Under the pieces are notes generated by a model. The model was not told the origin of the DNA. It saw only the letters and a list, made by a program, of their open reading frames with translations, and did not search any database. The position numbers and the translations under genes were made by a program. Below are positions 27,365-37,342 of a stretch of DNA of 64,000 nt, in pieces. The DNA lies in assembly GCA_965200645.1 (NCBI GenBank), contig CBDAUN010000001.1:1-64000 (forward strand), written 5' to 3'. Each line of letters opens with the position of its first letter. Within the stretch, counting starts at the first letter, position 1. The stretch comes from CBDAUN01 sp965200645. GTDB taxonomy: Bacteria; Pseudomonadota; Gammaproteobacteria; Arenicellales; JAJDZL01.

Positions 27365-28726
27365 ATGAATCTGGAACCACAAATAAACGATAGAACCTTT
27401 CATTCTAATTTCGGCAAGCGAATTGCGATCGTTGTTGATTCTATGAATGGCGGGGGAGCGGAGCGTGTGTGTCTTGATTTGTCTAGGAACTTCATTCGGA
27501 AAGGATGCATAGTTGATCTTCTTCTTTGCGAATTTCATGGCAACTTGCTCGATCAAATTCCTGTAGAAGTAAATTTGTTTATCCTGGAGGAAGAACAGCA
27601 TCGGAAAGGTTACGAAGACCATTGCTCGATTCCAAATGACAAAATCAATTGGATTGTTCCAACCAATTCAATTCAGTTCTCGGATCATCTCAAGTATGTA
27701 ACATTGTGCTGGCCAATAGGTATAAAGCTCAACTCAAATACAAAAAGGCATAAACGAATATTTCCAATAAGAAGTTACAAGCGTGTACGCTGGTCGCATG
27801 CTTTTGCTGTTTATTTGAGGGAAAATCGACCTGATTTGGTTTTAGCAAACCTTTGGTATTCTGTTTTTTGCACTTTGGTGGGACGAGACATTAGTGCGAT
27901 TTCAGTTCCTGTGATTTGTTCTATTCATAATGCTCAAATTAGTTCTATTCCGAGAAAAAGAAAATTGAACTGTAAACTGCTTTCCAAGGCCGACTGGGTC
28001 CATACAGTATCGAATGGCATAAAAAAAGAGTTGTCAGAATTGAACTGGTTCGATGATAAGAAGATTACCACCGTCTACAACTCTTTGGATAAACAGCGTG
28101 TTTGTGAACTAGCCAAGCAACGTTCTGGCCATCCATGGCTTGATCGAAAAGTCAGACTCAATCACAAGGTTATACTGGCAGTTGGTAGACTGGCTAGTCA
28201 AAAAAATCATCCACTACTCATCAGGTCATTTGCCAACATTGCTCAGTCTGCTGGCAACATCAAATTAATCATTCTTGGCGAAGGTAGGGGGCGGGAAGAC
28301 TTACAGTCATTGATAGTTAAATTGGGTTTGGCACACATCGTATCCTTGCCCGGTTGGATAGCAAATCCTTTTCCATTATTGTGTCAAACTGACGTGTTTG
28401 TTTTGTCTTCATATTTCGAAGGACTCCCAATTATTTTGATTGAAGCACTAGCATGCGGATGCAATATTGTTTCAACAGACTGCACACATGGACCTAGGGA
28501 AATTCTTGATCATGGAAAATTCGGGGAATTAGTGCCAGTTGATGATGAACTAGCGATGACTGAAGCAATTTCAAGATCTCTAAACTCCAACCCAAATCGC
28601 GAAGCATTGGTGGCCAGAGCATTGGAGTTTTCTCCTGATAGGCAAATGGCCAATTTCGAACAGATGATTGCTCAAGTGATAGATTCAACAAACAAAGTCC
28701 AATCATCTTTGCATCATGTTAGTTGA
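27365..28726 (+). CDS. GT4-type glycosyltransferase (no tract)
   Basis: A 453-residue GT-B fold enzyme. Motifs in order: SMNGGGAERVCLDLSRNF (acceptor-side glycine loop), LANLWYSVFCTLVGRDI, ADWVHTVSNGIKKEL, LAVGRLASQKNHPLLIRSF, IILGEGRGREDL, SLPGWIANPFPLL, FVLSSYFEGLPIILIEALACGCNIVSTDC (E-x7-E region). It is about 70 percent alike over long stretches to the gene at 46446. The glycine loop is encoded by mixed codons (GGC GGG GGA GCG), so it lacks the tract of its paralogue. It begins 98 bases after GT92 paralogue 3 and is likely co-transcribed with it. Confidence 0.88.
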   Translation: MNLEPQINDRTFHSNFGKRIAIVVDSMNGGGAERVCLDLSRNFIRKGCIVDLLLCEFHGNLLDQIPVEVNLFILEEEQHRKGYEDHCSIPNDKINWIVPTNSIQFSDHLKYVTLCWPIGIKLNSNTKRHKRIFPIRSYKRVRWSHAFAVYLRENRPDLVLANLWYSVFCTLVGRDISAISVPVICSIHNAQISSIPRKRKLNCKLLSKADWVHTVSNGIKKELSELNWFDDKKITTVYNSLDKQRVCELAKQRSGHPWLDRKVRLNHKVILAVGRLASQKNHPLLIRSFANIAQSAGNIKLIILGEGRGREDLQSLIVKLGLAHIVSLPGWIANPFPLLCQTDVFVLSSYFEGLPIILIEALACGCNIVSTDCTHGPREILDHGKFGELVPVDDELAMTEAISRSLNSNPNREALVARALEFSPDRQMANFEQMIAQVIDSTNKVQSSLHHVS

Positions 28727-28846
28727 ACTGGTGTTTCAATTGGATTGCAATTTAACTACTTTTCAGTTTGGCCCGAGGACTGGAGTTCTACTTTCTTCAA
28801 CTAAACGCTACCCGGAAAAATCTAGACTTTTTATAAGTAGTGTGTA

Positions 28847-30596
28847 GAGAGGGATTCGTGTTCTGTAGCGTGTTGATTTAAATATTGTTTTCAATGGGTT
28901 GATTTTTCGTTTACCCCACAAAAAGGGCTTTTTGGCCGGGTTTTAGGCGATTTTCGGCGCTACACCACAAATTCCACCCCACCACCCCCATATATGCCAC
29001 TATCAAACACATAGACGATTGATATTGCTTAATAATAAGCCGCATCCTCAGGACGTCTCCAGTAGCATGGCTACTTGAATAATCAAACTACCACCCATCA
29101 GGTGCGACCATGATCAATAATACGCTGTTTTCCTGGCACATGTTCGATGCGCACCGCACTGATCGCGCGCAGCGTCTACCCGCATTCTTCAATCGAGTCC
29201 CTGCGCCGAGAGTTAAAGCGCAATCCATCATTGATGCGCATCTTGCGGGTTTGAGCATTACGGCGATGGGTACAACGACATCGACTATCGGGTGCCATCA
29301 AAAAGTGCGTTTAGCCGCTTTATCGCGGTGGTGCTCGAAGTCGAACGCGACGCTGCCGGTTTAAGCCAGATGCAGCAGCGGCTGACCGACGAGCTGGTAG
29401 AACGACTGCCGGACTTCGGGGCTGATGTGGGCTTCGACGGCAAAGCCCTTCGCTCGCATTCAACCGGACGTCGTACGGCCCGCACCGGCCCGCCATCAGA
29501 CCCGGACGCCGCCTGGGGATGCCACTCCTACTTCAGTACTGACCACACTGGACGTGAACAAAAGATTACCCAACGCTGGTTCGGCTACAAGACACACTGG
29601 TTAGCTGACGTACGCTATGCAATTCCAATCAACTGGACCCCCCGTCCCGCCAATGAAAGTGAACATCGTCACAGTAAAGCACTCGTCGAGCAGTACTTGA
29701 ACAGCCCTGCAGGGGCACGCTGTCAGACCTTCGTCGCCGACCGTGGCCTGGACGATAACCCGCTTCGCCGCATGATTCACCGCAGTGGTGGCACCGCAGT
29801 GATCGAGACTCGCCGAATGTGGCAAGACTCAGCTCTGCCAGGCGAAGTACACCCGACCCGGGCGCTCAACGCCGATGTCATCGACCCCCTCATCTATGAC
29901 GAACGTGGGATAGTCTCCTGTCGTTGTCCACAAACCGGCCAAATTCGCCAGATGGCCTATCACGGTGTCGAAAAGACACGTCAAACTCTCAAGTACCACG
30001 GTCCAGCCGCCCACTACGGGTTCGAATGTCTCGGCCGTAAACAATGCTACCGAGACGCCGGTACCCCGCATTCGCGCTGTCGAGTGGTACGCGTGAAGTT
30101 TGATGAGAACAATCTTCGTACCATTGGCACCTTGCCACGTAACACCTATCAGTGGAAACGACTGTACTCCGCACGCAATGCGCTTGAGCGTATCAATGCC
30201 CGCTCGGCTCGAGACTTCAACCTGCATCATCACTATATCAGAGGACTCGGCGCCATGCAGCTGGCAGTGGATCTTTCACTACTGACCATGCAGGCGCTCA
30301 CGATCAGTGCGATTCGTGCTAATCAACCGGCACGAATGCGCTCGTTAGTACGGGCGGCGGCCTGACGCGTTAACCGGCCCAATCACTGACGCCGCCCGAA
30401 AGGAGCGGCACCGCCAGGCGTGTACTTTTTCTGCACATTATCGCCCACTGGCGCTGTTCGGCGATCCATCAGCGCCGGATTCGCCAATACTCACCAAAAT
30501 CGCACGAATGACCCGCCGGTATTCCTTCCAATTCGGCTCCGATTGGGCGAACTATCGACTTTAAAGATGTAGAATAACTTCAAACGGGAAACTCTC
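28847..30596 (+). mobile_element. 1.85-kb-family IS, near-complete copy
   Basis: Left terminus GAGAGGG at 28847 and right terminus GGGAAACTCTC ending at 30596. It has an intact 3' half of the transposase but a deletion of roughly 120 bases near its 5' end. The flanking bases (AGTGTGTA and ACAAATTC) do not match, so there is no visible target duplication. Confidence 0.85.
29110..30365 (+). pseudogene. DDE transposase of the 1.85-kb IS, 5' defect
   Basis: After the start MINNTLFSWHMFD the next 40 codons are deleted and the frame is lost; a further one-base difference near 29247 (ATCTTGCGG versus GCCTGTGGG in the copy at 57921) shifts it again. From 29292 the frame is intact: PSKSAFSRFIAVVLEVERDAAG, FDGKALRSHSTGR (first Asp), FVADRGLDDN (second Asp), and IETRRMWQDS through RSARDFNLHHHYIRGLGAMQ (candidate Glu region). 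This copy retains the 14-base stretch that two other copies have lost. The fold is IS4/IS5-like DDE_Tnp_1; I cannot name the family. Confidence 0.8.
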
Positions 30597-30635
30597 ACAA
30601 ATTCTAATACACTTCTGTCTGAAGTCTTGAGTTTA

Positions 30636-31952
30636 CTATACTGAAGAGTTCGTCAACTTTGCTTGACGAGCCAAGTCGTAAATTATCTCCGATTCAATAT
30701 GCCTGTCTTCACTTAAATTATCAGCACCATTTTTACTTCGATCGTTCCACTTACAAGCTAAACCGACAAAATGAAGGTAATAAAGGTCAGACTCCGAAGC
30801 AAAAACCGAGTGGTATTGTGGTTTATTCGAGTCAATTGGTGAAATGTGGAGGTACCGTTTCAATCTCCATAGATGTCGATTGATTTTTGTGGGAAGTCTT
30901 TTTAAGTTAGATAGCAATTTTTCTGCAAGATTTTGTCCATGGGAGTTTGGAATTATTCGATGAACATCGTTGTAAAGCAGACTGACAAACCGAAAAATGT
31001 ACTTTTGATGAGCTAGATAAAAAGGGTTTTCGTGTGGGTCGACAGCCTTATTTTGATTGCTATATTGATACCTAAAATTGAAGAATCGCAATGTGCTATT
31101 TAAGTCACATTGAGCAGGCAAAATGTTAGGCACTCTCACCTCTTTCGCTACTACCGCACAAAGTTGAGTAGAGTTTAGTTTAGCTTCAAGATATTCGAAT
31201 AATTTTTTGCGATGTGGACTAACCAAGAATTCATCTATATCTACATTTATGCAGAACCAATTTTTTGATCTATCCTCCTTTTCAACTGGGGTAAATCGCA
31301 TCCTACAGTGATTTAGCGACCCTCTCTGGGCATAGACATAAGGATGGCGTCCATACGAAAATTCCCAATGGACAAATATAACTTGAACTTCCGGTTCAAG
31401 TTTACGCAACTTTGTGATTAGTTCCTTTTGATTATGGCTCCCATTGTCATACAAAATAACCCGTCTAACTCCATACAACCGACAATGCCAAAGAATCCAA
31501 TCTTCAATCCATATCACAGGATTGTCCTTCTGCAATGTGGTTAACGTAAGTTGGTTGTTAACTTTATCTGCAAGCCTTTCACCACCTACGTCATAGTTTA
31601 GTTTTAATGCACACTCAAATGTCTTAAACTTCAATCTTAATTTGACAACATCTGAGGTGGCACTAATTGGCTTCTTCGACTCCAGAATTATCAGTTTTTT
31701 CACTTTTGTGATAAAGAAATCTACGCGTCTTTTTCCTACATAGATTTCTAGTGGAAAAATCTCCGCTTTCAGATTATGCAGTGCCGGTCCAATTCCACAC
31801 AGGCGCCCGGAGTTACGGGCGAGAAACAAGTCATAAAAAATTGTTCTTCTATCTAACTCGATACCCGCCTTAGGAGGTGGGATTGTCCGATAAATTCTCT
31901 CGACTGAATGGTCGATAGGTAAGAACACAGAACTGGGCTGATAAATCAACAA
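30636..31952 (-). CDS. GT92-like glycosyltransferase, paralogue 4
   Basis: A 438-residue member of the family, with a TTG start (LLIYQPSSVFLP; TTG is followed by a second TTG). It has LDRRTIFYDLFLA, CGIGPALHNLKAEIFPL, LQKDNPVIWIEDWILWHCRLYGVRRVILYDNGS, NVDIDEFLV and DLYYLHFVGLACKW. At residue 25 it has IPPPKAG encoded by CCA CCT CCT, where paralogue 5 has a pure C run. So this copy is the stable counterpart of paralogue 5. Its 3' end lies 39 bases from the IS at 28847-30596. Confidence 0.75.
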   Translation of the reverse strand: MLIYQPSSVFLPIDHSVERIYRTIPPPKAGIELDRRTIFYDLFLARNSGRLCGIGPALHNLKAEIFPLEIYVGKRRVDFFITKVKKLIILESKKPISATSDVVKLRLKFKTFECALKLNYDVGGERLADKVNNQLTLTTLQKDNPVIWIEDWILWHCRLYGVRRVILYDNGSHNQKELITKLRKLEPEVQVIFVHWEFSYGRHPYVYAQRGSLNHCRMRFTPVEKEDRSKNWFCINVDIDEFLVSPHRKKLFEYLEAKLNSTQLCAVVAKEVRVPNILPAQCDLNSTLRFFNFRYQYSNQNKAVDPHENPFYLAHQKYIFRFVSLLYNDVHRIIPNSHGQNLAEKLLSNLKRLPTKINRHLWRLKRYLHISPIDSNKPQYHSVFASESDLYYLHFVGLACKWNDRSKNGADNLSEDRHIESEIIYDLARQAKLTNSSV

Positions 31953-32383
31953 TTTTTATTATTTGAAAATTTACTGGACTGAACTATCGTATTTATTTAC
32001 TTCGTTATTCAAAGAATGAAGAAAGTTTGAAATCCTTACCGTTAGGCATTTGACAGAAATAAATTGTGTAGAAAATTTTCAGGTCTTGGTTAGTAACCGC
32101 TGCAATATAACTTTGTAGCATTCAACTCTAGAAAAGATTTACGGACAAACAACTAACAGAGCAGAGCCAAAATGCCAATTTCCTGCACAAACTTATAGTC
32201 CGAAGCTACGCCTCATCGTTACCCACAGCAATAATCCAAAGCTCAACCTGGTTAGTTTATTATTTATCTTCAGAGTGTATTTTTTCGTTCTTTTGCTGGA
32301 ATTCAAGATCAAATCGACCCAAAGTATATTCGTGAGCCTTATCTAAAATTCAGCGGAATCTAAAATTTGTAATTTAACTTGAA
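31953..32383. other. intergenic region
   Basis: About 430 bases between two co-oriented GT92 paralogues. No gene or repeat seen; a promoter for paralogue 4 is likely here. Confidence 0.4.
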
Positions 32384-33692
32384 TTAGGTGTCATATATAC
32401 TCACCCGTTGTGCCAATTCTTGAATCAAACTCTCTTCAACATGAAATTCTGCATTGAATTCTTCAACTTCTCTTACAATTCTTTGGTTCCAGTTATCAGT
32501 CAAACCAAAAAAGTGGAAAAAATATAATTCATGAGTTGATGCGACAGCAGAATTGTACAAAGGCTTCTGTCGTGTATTACCAGAGTCTCGGAAAAGACGT
32601 TTCAACTTCCAGACTTTCCGCTTTATTTTAATCGGGATTCGGTAAAAATGAAATTGGATTCTTTCTGTCAACTTTAGATAATGTGTAATTGGGGACACGT
32701 CGTGAATTTCATTGTAAATCGGACTACCAAACCGGAATACATACTTTGCATGCTCTATACTTCGGTAATAGTTGCTAGGCTCATCTACTAAGTCAGATTT
32801 CTTTGATCGATATTTGTAATCAAAGAACCGAGGGACAGGCTTCAGATCAGATGTTTGAGGTGAAATATTCGGCACCCGTATCTCCTTTAACATCACAGAA
32901 TAAATGAAAGGAGAACAAAACATCGAGTCCAAATAATTCACTAATCCATCTTGATTAAGACAAACTAAATATTCATCAATATCCAAGTTGATGCAGTACC
33001 GCCTCACTCTAGATTTTTCATCGCCCTGTGGTCGAAAATGCATTCTGCAATGATTCAGTGACCCTCTTTGGGTGTAGCGATTAGGATGTAAGCCGTATGG
33101 AAAATCCCAGTGGACAAATACAATTTCAACTTCAGTCTGTAACTCACGCAACTTCTCGATTAGGTCTTGCTGATTTCTACTTCCGTTGTCATAGAGGATG
33201 ACGCGTCCGACACCGTACAACCTACAATGCCATCGTATCCAATCCTTTATCCAAACAATCGGGTTGTCCTTTTGTAATGTGGAGATAGTTAGCCTACAAT
33301 TTTTATCGCTCTTAGACCAAGGTGGATTGAAAGAATTAATCAACTTTATTGAACATTCAAATGATTTGAACTTCAGCACAAAGTAAACAATTTCTGAATT
33401 TTCGTTAATTGGCTCTTCCGACTCCAAAAAAATAAGCCTCTCGACTTCCGAAAGGACAAATTTAATGGGTCTTTTATCGATAAAAATTTCTAGTGGAACT
33501 ACTTCCTCCTTCAGATTGATTAATGCTGGGCCAATTGCACACAAGTGCCGAGTACTGCGATCAATATATACGTCATAGAAAATTGTTCTGGTATCCTGCC
33601 TAGAATCTAGAAAGGGGGGGGGGATTTGGTAAATTTCTCTTAACCTTTAAAGTGCTAGGCAAAAATACAGATATGGGGCGGTAAGTGTACAA
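32384..33692 (-). CDS. GT92-like glycosyltransferase, paralogue 5, phase-OFF at G10
   Basis: The start is taken as the TTG at 33692 (LYTYRPISVFLPSTLKVKR), matching the paralogues. After LPNPPP the minus strand meets ten C (33614-33623), then reads to a stop within six codons. In the frame reached with nine (or twelve) C the text is FLDSRQDTRTIFYDVYID, the conserved N-terminal block, and continues without interruption through CAIGPALINLKEEVVPL, LQKDNPIVWIKDWIRWHCRLYGV, NLDIDEYLV and ELYFFHFFGLTDNW to the end. Total about 436 residues when in frame. An internal start could make a shortened protein beginning near 33544, but it would lack most of the N-terminal domain. Confidence 0.8.
33614..33623 (-). 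repeat. G10 homopolymer, putative phase-variation tract (OFF)
   Basis: Ten G on the plus strand (C10 in the sense strand), 23 codons into GT92 paralogue 5. Nine or twelve would be in frame. Paralogue 4 encodes the same PPP with mixed codons. Confidence 0.8.
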
Positions 33693-33787
33693 TCTTCTTT
33701 TGTCTTGAAAAGACTAAAAATGCTTCGAGTTTTTTGTAGTTGAGGCTGTGCCGAGAATTTTACCGAATCAATTAGTAAACAAAATTT

Positions 33788-34861
33788 TTGTTTATAACTA
33801 TGACAAATATGTCTAAGGGAAAAATTATAGTTGTTGAGCGCTCCGAAAGTATTATGGATCTGCAGCGACCTGTGGTTTGTATGGGAACAGCTGCCTACCA
33901 TATAGAAGAGTATTTTGCACTTCAACAGATTTTGGAGGAAAGAGAGGGAATTCCCACCGTAATAATTTCTCCAGTTGAATCTCGCAAATTTAGGTTACGA
34001 CAAAAGTCAGGCTATTTACGCTATCAAGAGCTACTACGATTTTTACCGAAGACGACTAAGTATTCACTTGAAGAAATATTGGAACTAGTTGGGCGTAGCA
34101 GCGCACTTATCGTAAAGAATGATTGGAGAGATTTTCCAACACTACTAATTGACCATGCGCGAAAGAATAATATTCCAACAATCGGATGGGTTGAAGGAGC
34201 AACACATTTTGAATTGGTATTGGGACTAGGCAGATGCCCATATCGATATGTCGATAACGTCTTTTGTCTAGGTGACTATGACGCCGAAATTCTTGGAAAG
34301 AAAAATAATACCATTGTTGGTAATCAAAGATTATGGGAGTTGTGGCGAAAACCAGAAAACAACGAAAACTTACCGTTGGCGACTGTAAATTCGAATTTTG
34401 CATATCGCAAGCGGCGTAGAGTTCATAATGATTGGTTGAAGGCAGTCGCTGGAGCACTTGAAAATTCAAACTTGGCCTGGAAGTTGTCTCGACACCCTGC
34501 TGAGATTGGTAGCACGTTTCCTTATCGGGCCGCAAACGAGTCCATTAGCGATTTGCTTAAGCAATCTACCCACTTAATTTCTCAGCAAAGTACAGTTTGC
34601 TATGAGGCACTGGTTAGAGGTGTTTCCTTGCACTTTTACAATGCTATGGGCGACGAAGCGAGAACATTTCAAGATCACGAAGGTGGTTTTACAGTTTCAA
34701 CAACGAGCGATGAACTTAAAAAATCGCTTTCCATGTCAAATCTCAATCCTTCCATGGTGAGAAATAACGCAAAAGCCTTTTTGGAAAAACGACTCAGTTT
34801 AGAATGCAATAAGTCACCAGCAGAGCGTGCAACTTCAGCAATAATGGCATTGCGAGCCTGA
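33788..34861 (+). CDS. capsule-type glycosyltransferase-like protein
   Basis: A 357-residue soluble protein. The N-terminal half has VVCMGTAAYHIEEYFALQQIL and ALIVKNDWRDFPTLLIDHARKNNIPTIGWVEGATHFE; the C-terminal half has WKLSRHPAEIGSTFPYR and LISQQSTVCYEALVRGVSLHFYN. The pattern HP.E...P....L....S..E......P is that of GT-B enzymes handling capsule or teichoic polymers (CDP-glycerol or Kdo transferase type). Start: ATG at 33788 or 33800. It is divergent from paralogue 5 with a 95-base spacer. A decayed C-terminus of a similar gene is at 49885-49928. Confidence 0.55.
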   Translation: MFITMTNMSKGKIIVVERSESIMDLQRPVVCMGTAAYHIEEYFALQQILEEREGIPTVIISPVESRKFRLRQKSGYLRYQELLRFLPKTTKYSLEEILELVGRSSALIVKNDWRDFPTLLIDHARKNNIPTIGWVEGATHFELVLGLGRCPYRYVDNVFCLGDYDAEILGKKNNTIVGNQRLWELWRKPENNENLPLATVNSNFAYRKRRRVHNDWLKAVAGALENSNLAWKLSRHPAEIGSTFPYRAANESISDLLKQSTHLISQQSTVCYEALVRGVSLHFYNAMGDEARTFQDHEGGFTVSTTSDELKKSLSMSNLNPSMVRNNAKAFLEKRLSLECNKSPAERATSAIMALRA

Positions 34862-35302
34862 ATCCTAACATTACACAAATCAAAATCTTTGAATTAGAGG
34901 CGATAGCTCTCAAGTCCTAAAATGTAGTGCGCGTTAACTCCTTGAACCGCTCTAGTTCAATCTCGGCCTGGTTTATTTTATCCAGGAATGTGAATTTACG
35001 GTAATCCTAGCGCTTTTGCGAGTCAAATTGTACGGCAGTCGATCCTGCGTACGGACTTATGCGAAAGGAATTTGAAAGGTCCCATTGTTGAAACTGTGAA
35101 TTCATATTCAGCATTTCCGTTAGCATAAGTTCAATTTTGCTGTCTTTGCAATAGCATGCTGAACTTAGTTTAGAATTAATTTCTTATAGTAAATATAACT
35201 ACTGACCAAGGCAAGTACATAAAGCGAAAACTACACGGACCATGAGAGTCAGACCGGCCAGTGACAATGATCGGATAAAAGACAAATCAACTAAATAAGG
35301 AA
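34862..35302. other. intergenic region
   Basis: Spacer between the convergent 33788 gene and the methyltransferase at 35303. No gene, hairpin terminator or repeat is evident. Confidence 0.4.
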
Positions 35303-35935
35303 CTAACCGACAAAGCGTGGTTTTTTGTAAGCAAAGAAAGTTACTTCGTATGGGAATCCGTCGTTGCTCAATATGTAATCGTCTCTCATTATCACATAAG
35401 CGGCTAGCTCAGACTTCAAAAATTCAAACACTTCCATCGGATTGAAATAACACAGTTCGTCTTCAAAGTACTCTACGTAGGTTGAAAGCAGATTAAACGC
35501 TATCCCTTTCTCGCACGCGTTGTACAAATTTCGCAAAGTATCATAAACAAACTGTTCAGATTCAATCATGCGGTTGTTGAAAACGCCTGAAACAAAAGCA
35601 TAGTCATAACCATGTGGTAAATTAGGATTTTCAGATGAAATTAACTCTACGTCAGCATTTGGAAAGTCATTCAGAGATTCTTTTGCAATTTGCACGAATT
35701 CCGGCACAATATCGATGCCGAGATAGCGACCAGTAAATCCCTTTGATTGCAAGTAACTAAATAAGTCGGCAATTCCGCAGCCAAAATCTAGAATGGAACT
35801 TAGGTTTGAAGAGATACCGGACAAAACTTTGAATCGTGCGTAATGCGATTCTCTATCTCGGTATTGCACAGCTTGAGAACTCACTCCATGATTTTTCAAT
35901 AACACCTGATAGTGGGCAATCAGTTCTTGGTTCAT
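35303..35935 (-). CDS. SAM-dependent methyltransferase
   Basis: A 210-residue class I methyltransferase. Motif I is SILDFGCGIADLFSYLQ (residues 47-63); the following GRYLGIDIVPEFVQIAKE gives the acidic residue that binds SAM ribose, and LISSENPNLPHGYDYAFVSGVFN is the motif II/III region. The last gene of the minus-strand pse operon, 17 bases after the FAD oxidoreductase, so probably it modifies the same glycan or its precursor. The acceptor atom is not known. Confidence 0.8.
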   Translation of the reverse strand: MNQELIAHYQVLLKNHGVSSQAVQYRDRESHYARFKVLSGISSNLSSILDFGCGIADLFSYLQSKGFTGRYLGIDIVPEFVQIAKESLNDFPNADVELISSENPNLPHGYDYAFVSGVFNNRMIESEQFVYDTLRNLYNACEKGIAFNLLSTYVEYFEDELCYFNPMEVFEFLKSELAAYVIMRDDYILSNDGFPYEVTFFAYKKPRFVG

Positions 35936-35952
35936 TCAATTGTCTCAGGCGG

Positions 35953-37342
35953 TTATTTGGCTGTTGACAAAATCACTGGTCTGAGTGAATGTTCAAAGTA
36001 CTCCATAAACGAGAGACGTCCTTTGGTACCACCATCAATAGAAAGTATTCGTTTGGATGCGTTTGCAATCAATTGTTTGGCCTCATCGTGGTTTGATCGC
36101 CACCCAAAATTCGGAATCCGATATGCAACTTGAACACTTCGGCACGTTGACCGGTAGTAAGTTGCTTCGGTATCCACATACCCTACATCTACCATGTCGT
36201 TCCAAACCCGACACACTTGGTGTTCTTCCATTTGAAATTCAACATTCTTAGGGTGTGTTGGAACCTCGGCCATAATTACAGTTCGACCGTTTAGCTTGAC
36301 TTGGTTTCCATAAATGCCCGCACGATTGTAACGAAACGTTGTTCGATTCGGCGAAAAATCATGGATATAGTCTACGTCGGCAACCGCTGATTGGTCTACT
36401 TCGAACGCATATATTCTAGAACCTACTAGGGAATGCAGTTGATCGAACGGGCCTTCATACCCCAGCAGTTTCACCAAATGAGTATTAGGCAATGTCCAAA
36501 GTAACGATTTAGTCTCTAATCGCTGGTCGCTGTTTACAAGACAAGATATGCACGTTTTGATCTCGTTAACAAATGTTACCCTTGATTCAAGCAAAAAACT
36601 AATACCTAACTTGCACAGACGACTCCATGCAGCATCGCAAAATCCTTGCATTCCCTTATGTAACGGGTAGCAAAACTTCTTGTTAACATTGTATCCAGCA
36701 AACTTCGGTTCCCCGGAACGAAGTGTCACCCCAAGTCGATCATCGTAGAAAGGGGCATATCGCTTAAGTTCTATCATTTGGATGTCACTCCCGAGTTTCG
36801 GTCGACTAAATACACCAAGCGTACTCCGAGCTTCAGGTGCAAAATATGAAGGGTCATAGCCAGTGTATTTACGCATCATTGGAACTAACGTATGGGTCAA
36901 AGTAGTTCCATAGTTAAGAGCGAAACAGTCAAGGTAGTCCATCCCCCCCCCCCCTCTTCTCCCAACTCGTACCGTCCTTTCGTAAGTGTCGTAATTCAGC
37001 AAGAGATTGGCGGCAAATTCTAGTAGACATAGTACTCAAATCAGGCATCTCGAATCCGTAAGTCCACGTATTGTCGGTGACGGAAGCCCACTCGGTGTTG
37101 TCCAAAATCAACGTGTTTTCACCGAGAATATCCAGGAAAAATATTTCTCCCACTGTAGTCCGACAGTCGAGAAACTGGGTACCGTTGTCTAACCAGTATC
37201 CGTTCCAATGCCGCCCTCTTAAATTTCCGCCAATTTCGCTACTAGCATCGATGACAACTACTCGTAGATTATCGTGCGCCAATCTCCAAGCAGCGTAAAT
37301 TCCTGCAAATCCTGCACCAACTATGACAACATCTGCATCCAT
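35953..37342 (-). CDS. FAD-dependent oxidoreductase (amine-oxidase/mutase-like), phase-OFF at G12
   Basis: The first part starts DADVVIVGAGFAGIYAAWRLA, the FAD-binding Rossmann GxGxxG, followed by VVVIDASSEIGGNLRGRHWNGYWLDNGTQFLD, as in UDP-galactopyranose mutase and protoporphyrinogen-oxidase-like enzymes. It runs into twelve G (36943-36954, C on plus) and stops after GGGDGLP. The other frame continues with MDYLDCFALNYGTTLTHTLVPMMRKYTG and on to residue about 460, with GNQVKLNGRTVIMAEVPTH near the end. Eleven (or fourteen) G would give one 460-residue protein. It overlaps the WbqC-like stop by one base (TAATG), so translation is coupled. Substrate unknown; a sugar or sugar-nucleotide is likely. 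Confidence 0.78.
36943..36954 (-). repeat. C12/G12 homopolymer, putative phase-variation tract (OFF)
   Basis: Twelve C on the plus strand in the FAD oxidoreductase gene. Sense AAGA plus G12 reads R-G-G-G-D-G-L-P-stop; G11 reads R-G-G-G-M-D-Y-L-D, in frame with the rest. Confidence 0.8.
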
